A stretch of 64,000 nucleotides of DNA from Neopararhizobium haloflavum. GTDB taxonomy: Bacteria; Pseudomonadota; Alphaproteobacteria; Rhizobiales; Rhizobiaceae. The position numbers were made by a program, and so were the translations under genes. The notes under the pieces were generated by a model that saw nothing but the letters and a program-made list of their open reading frames with translations, did no database searches and had not been told where the DNA came from. Within the stretch, counting starts at the first letter, position 1. Every line of letters starts with the position of its first letter. The stretch covers positions 1-64,000 of the forward strand of contig NZ_NWUC01000006.1 of NCBI RefSeq assembly GCF_002750855.1. Direction: 5' to 3'. Shown piece by piece: positions 59,208 through 64,000 of this stretch.

Positions 59208-60332
59208 TCAGTCGAGTGTGCGACGGAACCGGGTCAGCGCGACGGCGGAGTAGATCAAGACAAAGGCGGCCAGGATACCGGTTTCGAAGGCCACCGCCGA
59301 AAACTCGGCCCCTTTCAGCATCACCGCCCGTATGACCCGCAGGAAATGGGTCAGCGGAAAGACTTCGCCTATCCACTGCGCCCAGTCGGGCATGCCGCGA
59401 AACGGAAACATGAATCCCGACAGCAGGATCGACGGCAGAAAGAAGAAGAAGGTCAGTTGCAAGGCCTGCATCTGGGTACGGGCGATCGTGGAAATGGTGT
59501 AGCCGAGCAAAACCAGCGCGAACACGAATATCAGCACTGCCGAGAGCAGCAGCCCGACGCTGCCGATGAATGGAATGCCGAAAAGCAGTCGCGCGGCCGT
59601 CAGAACCACGGCCACCTGAACGGCGCCGACGATGAGATAGGGCAACACCTTGCCGAGCATGATCTCGATCGGGCTGGCGGGCATCGCCAGCAGGTTTTCC
59701 ATCGTCCCGCGCTCGCTTTCCCGAGTGAGCGCGATCGAGGTCATCATCACCATGGTCATCTGCAGGATGACGCCGAGCAGTCCGGGCACGATGTTGTACT
59801 GCGATATGCCTTCCGGGTTGTAGCGGCGATGAACGACGATCTCGATGTCGGACGGACGCGCGTTGACCGTCCCACTCTCCCGGGCAAGGGCCGACGCCGC
59901 AACCGTGCCGAGCGTCGATATGGCGCCGGATGCGGCTGCGGGATCGGTTGCGTCCGCCTCGATCAGAATGGTCGGATCGTCGTCGCGATCGACGCGACGC
60001 GCGAAATCGGACGGGATGGTGACGAGAAAGACGACAGCTCCCGACGCCATGAGTCGTTCACCCTCTTCCACTGTGCGCACGACATGGTCGAAACGATAAT
60101 ATCCGGTGATCTCCAGCGCGGAGATGACGGCGCGCGTATAGCGATCCTGGCTGGTTGCCACCACCGCGGCGGGCAGGGCCTTGGGATCGTTGTTGATCGC
60201 ATACCCGAAAAGGACGAGCTGCATCAGCGGGACAGCGAGCATCATCGCGAAGGTGATGCGGTCGCGGCGCATCTGGATGAATTCCTTGACGAGCAATGCT
60301 CCGAGCCGGGTGAATGAGAAGAGACCGCTCAT
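59208..60332 (-). CDS. ABC-2 type permease of a multidrug-type exporter
   Basis: The 374-residue membrane protein starts MSGLFSFTRLGALLVKEFIQ, with an N-terminal TM (about 25-45), a large periplasmic loop (about 46-170) and five further TM segments including LLGVILQMTMVMMTSIALTRESERGTMENLLA, the conserved ABC-2 motif. This is the YbhS/YhhJ class. Only one permease gene exists here, against the YbhS plus YbhR pair of E. coli, so it may act as a homodimer. It overlaps the ATPase gene by 4 bases. Confidence 0.9.
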   Translation of the reverse strand: MSGLFSFTRLGALLVKEFIQMRRDRITFAMMLAVPLMQLVLFGYAINNDPKALPAAVVATSQDRYTRAVISALEITGYYRFDHVVRTVEEGERLMASGAVVFLVTIPSDFARRVDRDDDPTILIEADATDPAAASGAISTLGTVAASALARESGTVNARPSDIEIVVHRRYNPEGISQYNIVPGLLGVILQMTMVMMTSIALTRESERGTMENLLAMPASPIEIMLGKVLPYLIVGAVQVAVVLTAARLLFGIPFIGSVGLLLSAVLIFVFALVLLGYTISTIARTQMQALQLTFFFFLPSILLSGFMFPFRGMPDWAQWIGEVFPLTHFLRVIRAVMLKGAEFSAVAFETGILAAFVLIYSAVALTRFRRTLD

Positions 60333-61246
60333 CGCATGTTGTCCTCGGCGCGGGACATGAACTGGATGAAGACATCCTCCAGGCTGGTCTCGCCTTCTTG
60401 GACCCTGACGCCGTCACGTGCCGCGACAGGCTCCAACGATCTTTCCAGCGCCGCACGATCCGAGCCGACGACATGCAATGTCGCGCCGAAAGGAGCGACC
60501 TGCTCGACGCCCGGAGCCGCCTTCAGACTTGCGGCGATCGCGGCGAGATCAGCGCCGGAAACGACGTAGGTGGCAAGCTTTGCATCCCGCACGACCTCCA
60601 CAACGGTCCCGCTGGCGATGAGCTTGCCATAGGAGATGTAGCTGATGCGGTGGCAGCGCTCGGCCTCATCCATGTAGTGAGTGGAGACGAGAACCGTGAG
60701 TCCGTCAGCTGCCAGTCGATGGATCTCGTCCCAGAATTCGCGGCGCGCCTGCGGATCGACCCCTGCCGTCGGCTCGTCGAGCAACAACAGCCTCGGCTTG
60801 TGCATGATGCAGGCCGCAAGGGCCATGCGCTGCTTCCACCCGCCCGACAGCGTGCCGGCCATCTGCCGACGCCGGCTCGTCATGCCGAGTTCCTCCAGCG
60901 CTCGCTCGACATGCGCCTTTGCCGGTGCAAGCTCGTAGAGCCGGGCCACGAAGGCGAGATTCTCCTCGATCGTCAGATCCTCGTAGAAGGAAAAGCGCTG
61001 GGTCATGTAGCCGACCTCGCGCTTGATCTTCCTCGCCTCGCGCAGCAAGTCGTAGCCGAGCACACGGCCCTGCCCCGCATCCGGCGTCAGCAGCCCGCAC
61101 ATCATTCGGATCGTCGTCGTCTTGCCCGAGCCGTTGGGACCAAGGAAACCGACGATCTCGCCGCCCGCCACCGTCATGGAAACATTGTCGACAACCGTCT
61201 TGCCCCCGAAGCGCTTGACCAGCCCGGCGACCTCGATCGCGTTCAT
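60329..61246 (-). CDS. ABC transporter ATP-binding protein
   Basis: The 305-residue ATPase has Walker A GPNGSGKTTTIRMMC, Q-loop, signature LSGGWKQRMALAA, Walker B LLLLDEPTAGVDPQARREFW and STHYMDEAERC (H-loop). The C-terminal extension of about 80 residues is common in ABC-2 exporter ATPases. It overlaps both neighbours by 4 bases (ATGA), so the unit is tightly coupled. Confidence 0.95.
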   Translation of the reverse strand: MNAIEVAGLVKRFGGKTVVDNVSMTVAGGEIVGFLGPNGSGKTTTIRMMCGLLTPDAGQGRVLGYDLLREARKIKREVGYMTQRFSFYEDLTIEENLAFVARLYELAPAKAHVERALEELGMTSRRRQMAGTLSGGWKQRMALAACIMHKPRLLLLDEPTAGVDPQARREFWDEIHRLAADGLTVLVSTHYMDEAERCHRISYISYGKLIASGTVVEVVRDAKLATYVVSGADLAAIAASLKAAPGVEQVAPFGATLHVVGSDRAALERSLEPVAARDGVRVQEGETSLEDVFIQFMSRAEDNMR

Positions 61247-62199
61247 GACGTCGGAGCTCCGGCAAACGAAACATCAACGATCTGGCCGGGCTTCAGACCG
61301 GCTGCGGTGCCGTCGGGTCGGGCTTCCACGAGGTAGACGAGCTTCTGGCGCGCATCGATCGAATAAAGCACCGGCGGGGTGAACTCCGGCTCGGAAGCGA
61401 TATAGCTGACCTTGGCGGACAATCCGGACGGGCAACCGTCGCAAGACACGGAGAGCACCGTTCCAACGGAGACAGAGGAAAGAGAAGGTTCCGGCAGGTA
61501 TAGCTTCAGCTTGACCGCGCCATCCGGCAGCATTGAAACGACGGGTGCCTGCGGTCCCGCAACGTCCCCCGCCGCCCGAACGATATCGTCGACGCGGCCG
61601 GCTGCGTCGGCGCGCAATGTGCGCTCCGAGAGCTGCCACTCGGCCTGCGCGAGCGCCGCCCTCGCCCCGTCGCGCCGCATCGTCGCGGCCTCGATCGCCT
61701 CGATCCGGGCCGGAAGACGGGCGACCTCGAGATTGGCACGGGCGGCCGCGACCTCGGCTGAGGCCGTGCGGCGGGCCGTTTCCGCCTTGTCGAGTTCGGC
61801 CCGCGTGGCGATGCCGCGAGCTTCCAGGTCTTGGGTCCGGCCAAGCACTCGCTCCGCTTCCGCCAGCGCCGCCTCTGCCGAGGACAGCGCGGCCGCAAGG
61901 ACGGCAATCTCTTCCGGCCGCTTGCCCTTCTTCAGATCGGCCAGTTCTGCCTGCGCTTCGGCATGCGCGGCGCGGGCGGCCGATACGGCGAGTTCGGCAT
62001 CACGCTTTTGCAGCTCTGCCACGGCCTCCCCTGCCTCGACCCTGTCACCACGGGCAACGAGCACCGCCTCGACGCGGGCCACGTCGGTCGGCGCCAGCAG
62101 CGTATAGTCACCTTCGACATAGCCGACAGCCAGCGCGTCGGCTCCGGTGCAACTGGCAAGCAGCGATGCGACCAGCGGCAACGCGCACAACAAGCTCAT
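61243..62199 (-). CDS. HlyD/RND-type periplasmic adaptor lipoprotein
   Basis: Membrane-fusion protein of 318 residues with a lipoprotein signal (about 1-17, LLASC lipobox; acylated Cys about 17). Lipoyl half-motif near residues 30-60 (VARVEAVLVARGDRVEAGEAVA), then a long Ala/Glu/Leu-rich coiled-coil hairpin (about 65-165), and the beta-barrel region. Works with the ABC permease, probably delivering to an outer-membrane factor encoded elsewhere. A lipoprotein form differs from the single-TM form of YbhG. Confidence 0.92.
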   Translation of the reverse strand: MSLLCALPLVASLLASCTGADALAVGYVEGDYTLLAPTDVARVEAVLVARGDRVEAGEAVAELQKRDAELAVSAARAAHAEAQAELADLKKGKRPEEIAVLAAALSSAEAALAEAERVLGRTQDLEARGIATRAELDKAETARRTASAEVAAARANLEVARLPARIEAIEAATMRRDGARAALAQAEWQLSERTLRADAAGRVDDIVRAAGDVAGPQAPVVSMLPDGAVKLKLYLPEPSLSSVSVGTVLSVSCDGCPSGLSAKVSYIASEPEFTPPVLYSIDARQKLVYLVEARPDGTAAGLKPGQIVDVSFAGAPTS

Positions 62200-62861
62200 G
62201 ACACGCCCTCCTTGCGGGCAGCGATGATGGCATTGAGGTTGGCTTCGGCAATCTCGGCGATGGCTTCCGCCTCGCGATCCCCGAATGCGGTCCAGCCCAT
62301 GCGCCGCCGGACCGCCTCACGAGCGATGCGGAAATAGACGATCTGACCGATCAGCGTGAACACAGTCAGGCGCGTGCGCTCGCTTTCGGCCGGCTCGCCG
62401 GTCACGCGCTCCCACACCGCACACACCCGCCGGTGCACCGGCTCGAACACGCCCCCATAGATCGTGTCGAGTGCCTCGCCGGGATGCTGGAGTTCGCGCA
62501 GCACGAACTGGACAATGCTGCCGGCTTGCTCGCTTGTCACCACGAAGCGAACCACACGCCGGATCGCCGCCGTCATTGCCATTCTGGCGAGCGGTGCCGG
62601 CAGACGCGAAACATCCGGTTTGAAGGCGTCACCGACGACCGCGTCGATCTGCGTCACGATGTGCTCGGCACAGGCGACATAGAGCCTGTCCTTGCCACCG
62701 AAATGATAAGCGATGGATCCGATGTTCGCGCTGGCAGCCGACGCGATCTCGCGTGTCGAGGTCGCCTGAAATCCCTTGTCGGCAAAGAGCCGAAGGGCTG
62801 CATCAATCAATGCGGCTTTCGTTTCTGCCGCGCTGGATCGCTGGGATATATCGTTGCTCAT
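62196..62861 (-). CDS. TetR family regulator, CecR-like
   Basis: The 221-residue protein has the TetR helix-turn-helix ALRLFADKGFQATSTREIASAASANIGSIAYHFGGKDRLYVA (residues about 21-63) and a C-terminal ligand-binding domain of the CecR type (FVVTSEQAGSIVQFVLRELQHPGEA). It heads the exporter operon and overlaps the HlyD gene by 4 bases. A perfect 9-bp inverted repeat sits 7 bases upstream of its ATG, inside the predicted promoter, so autorepression is likely. Confidence 0.93.
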   Translation of the reverse strand: MSNDISQRSSAAETKAALIDAALRLFADKGFQATSTREIASAASANIGSIAYHFGGKDRLYVACAEHIVTQIDAVVGDAFKPDVSRLPAPLARMAMTAAIRRVVRFVVTSEQAGSIVQFVLRELQHPGEALDTIYGGVFEPVHRRVCAVWERVTGEPAESERTRLTVFTLIGQIVYFRIAREAVRRRMGWTAFGDREAEAIAEIAEANLNAIIAARKEGVS

Positions 62862-62866
62862 GCGAT

Positions 62867-62895
62867 AGTTTAATCAATCGTTTGATTAAATGCAA
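62867..62895 (-). promoter_or_regulatory. TetR operator inside the exporter-operon promoter
   Basis: Minus strand: TTGCAT (62890-62895), 17-base spacer, TAAACT (62867-62872). The spacer and -10 overlap a perfect inverted repeat, TTTAATCAA (62869-62877), 4-base TCGT, TTGATTAAA (62882-62890). The expected transcript start would be at or very near the tetR ATG (62861), giving a leaderless or nearly leaderless message. The repeat is typical of a TetR dimer site. Confidence 0.7.
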
Positions 62896-62942
62896 TAACA
62901 GAACCTCGACGCGCCGCGCCGCCGGCCCTAGGTTCCTCATCC

Positions 62943-64000
62943 ATGAACCGTCGCCGTTTTCTCACATGGACTGGAATGTCGGCCGCCTTTCTCGGCGTCG
63001 CCGGGCTGGGCGTATCGCGCGCATCGGCAGGCAACCCCTATTACTCGGGTCCGCAGAGCGACCATTTCGATGGTCAGCGCTTCTTCAATCCTGACGGGAT
63101 GGAGCCCGGCAGCTTTCTCGACCTGGTTCGTTGGCAGCTCGGCGGCGGAAAAATGCCATGGCCGGAGCGCTTCGAAAGCCCCTTTGCCCAAACCGTGCCG
63201 GAGCACCGTATCGAGGGAACATCCCTGCGCATCACCATGGTCGGGCATGCAACGCTGTTGATCCAGACAGCCGGCCTCAACATCCTGACCGATCCAGTAT
63301 GGTCACAGCGCGCGAGTCCGGTACGCTTCGCCGGTCCGCAGCGCGTCAACGCGCCCGGCATCGCTTTCGATGACCTGCCGCCGATCGACCTCGTCCTGTT
63401 GTCGCACAATCACTATGACCATCTCGATCTCGACACGCTCGAACGGCTTCACGTCCACCACGCGCCTCTGATCGTCACGCCGCTCGGCAATGATGCCATT
63501 GTGCGCGCCCGCGTAGGGGATGCGCGCATTGCGGTGCGCGATTGGGGTGAAAGCATCGAGGTTGGCGGTGCCCGCATCCATGTCGAGCCTTGCCATCACT
63601 GGTCTGCAAGAGGGACGCGGGACCGGCGGATGGCCCTGTGGGCCGCGTTCGTCATGGAGACGGATGGCGGCTTGATCTATCATGTCGGCGATACCGGCTT
63701 TCATGACGGCATCAACTATCAGGCCGCAGCCCAAAAGCACGGCGGGTTCCGGCTCGCCATCCTCCCCTTCGGAGCCTATGAGCCGCGGTGGTTCATGAAG
63801 GGCCAGCACCAAAATCCCTCCGAGGCGGTGGAGGGGATGGTGCTCAGCCGATCGGCCCATGTTGCCGGCCACCATTGGGGCACGTTCCGACTGACCAACG
63901 AGGGCATCGAAGAGCCGGTGCAGGCGCTGCATGCAGCGCTGGACGCGAAAGACCTTGCCCGTGAGCGCTTTCGCCCGATGCGTCCTGGCGAGGTCTGGGA
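62943..64000 (+). CDS. Tat-exported metallo-beta-lactamase-fold hydrolase (partial, cut by window end)
   Basis: The frame is open from the ATG at 62943 to the last base, 352 full codons. It starts MNRRRFLTWTGMSAAFLGVA, a twin-arginine signal peptide, with cleavage near SRASA. The MBL signature is VGHATLLIQTAGLNILTDP, SHNHYDHLD (HxHxDH, with HNHYDH), and later CHHWSARG, VGDTGFHDG and AGHHWGTF, typical of the NAPE-PLD/UlaG-like (MBL_NAPE) branch. Probably periplasmic. It is divergent from tetR and shares its regulatory region. Its 3' end is missing. Confidence 0.9.
   Translation, partial: MNRRRFLTWTGMSAAFLGVAGLGVSRASAGNPYYSGPQSDHFDGQRFFNPDGMEPGSFLDLVRWQLGGGKMPWPERFESPFAQTVPEHRIEGTSLRITMVGHATLLIQTAGLNILTDPVWSQRASPVRFAGPQRVNAPGIAFDDLPPIDLVLLSHNHYDHLDLDTLERLHVHHAPLIVTPLGNDAIVRARVGDARIAVRDWGESIEVGGARIHVEPCHHWSARGTRDRRMALWAAFVMETDGGLIYHVGDTGFHDGINYQAAAQKHGGFRLAILPFGAYEPRWFMKGQHQNPSEAVEGMVLSRSAHVAGHHWGTFRLTNEGIEEPVQALHAALDAKDLARERFRPMRPGEVW

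Overview
The window is a gene-dense (about 63% GC), mostly housekeeping stretch of an alphaproteobacterial chromosome. Several features point to Hyphomicrobiales (Rhizobiales), and probably to a Phyllobacteriaceae-like genus such as Mesorhizobium, Nitratireductor or Aquamicrobium: the gene order rplU-rpmA-(GNAT)-obgE-proBA-nadD-rsfS-rlmH, a mdh-sucCD-sucAB-lpd cluster, sdhCDAB, atpHAGDC on its own, an Omp19-like lipoprotein, an L21 with a helix-hairpin-helix tail, and a beta subunit of ATP synthase with a long Ala/Lys-rich N-terminus. The genus is an inference. I see no insertion sequence, prophage, rRNA operon, CRISPR array or plasmid function.

Layout. 0-8.6 kb: tRNA-Ser(CGA); ribosomal proteins L21 and L27 ending in a strong intrinsic terminator; two acetyltransferases; a small acidic secreted protein; the obgE-proB-proA-nadD unit; then rsfS and rlmH (ribosome silencing and 23S methylation). 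8.6-15 kb: a TadG-like von Willebrand factor A protein, then an envelope block with a catalytically degenerate EnvC/LytM factor overlapping a CtpA protease, a divergent polysaccharide deacetylase and rppH. 15-20.2 kb: the ATP synthase F1 operon atpHAGDC (minus strand). 20.4-29.7 kb: a small membrane protein, priA, transaldolase, a minus-strand run (acyltransferase, AAA ATPase, half-size solute-binding lipoprotein, CDF metal transporter), a XerC-type recombinase and a TraB/GumN protein.

29.7-47.7 kb is central carbon metabolism: mdh-sucC-sucD-sucA-sucB-SDR-lpdA read from one candidate promoter, with zapE upstream, an Omp19-like inhibitor lipoprotein, an exported MsrA, an OsmC protein, a Leu/Phe/Val-type dehydrogenase, and sdhCDAB. 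2-oxoglutarate dehydrogenase, succinyl-CoA synthetase, succinate dehydrogenase and malate dehydrogenase together cover the TCA arc from 2-oxoglutarate to oxaloacetate except fumarase. 48-52 kb holds less well known genes: a secreted Arg/Asp-rich protein, a four-TM coiled-coil membrane protein overlapping a membrane-anchored ClpP-like protease, and a diguanylate cyclase. 52-58.4 kb: leuC and the conserved ffh-aroQ-rpsP-rimM-trmD-rplS cluster. 58.6-64 kb: a MarR-type regulator, a TetR/HlyD/ABC exporter operon whose candidate promoter contains a perfect inverted repeat, and a divergent Tat-exported metallo-beta-lactamase-fold protein cut by the window end.

Most of this is ordinary core genome. 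The parts most worth following up are the coiled-coil membrane protein/ClpP-like protease pair, the TetR operator-promoter architecture, the half-length solute-binding lipoprotein coupled to a CDF transporter, and several strong intra-operon stem-loops.
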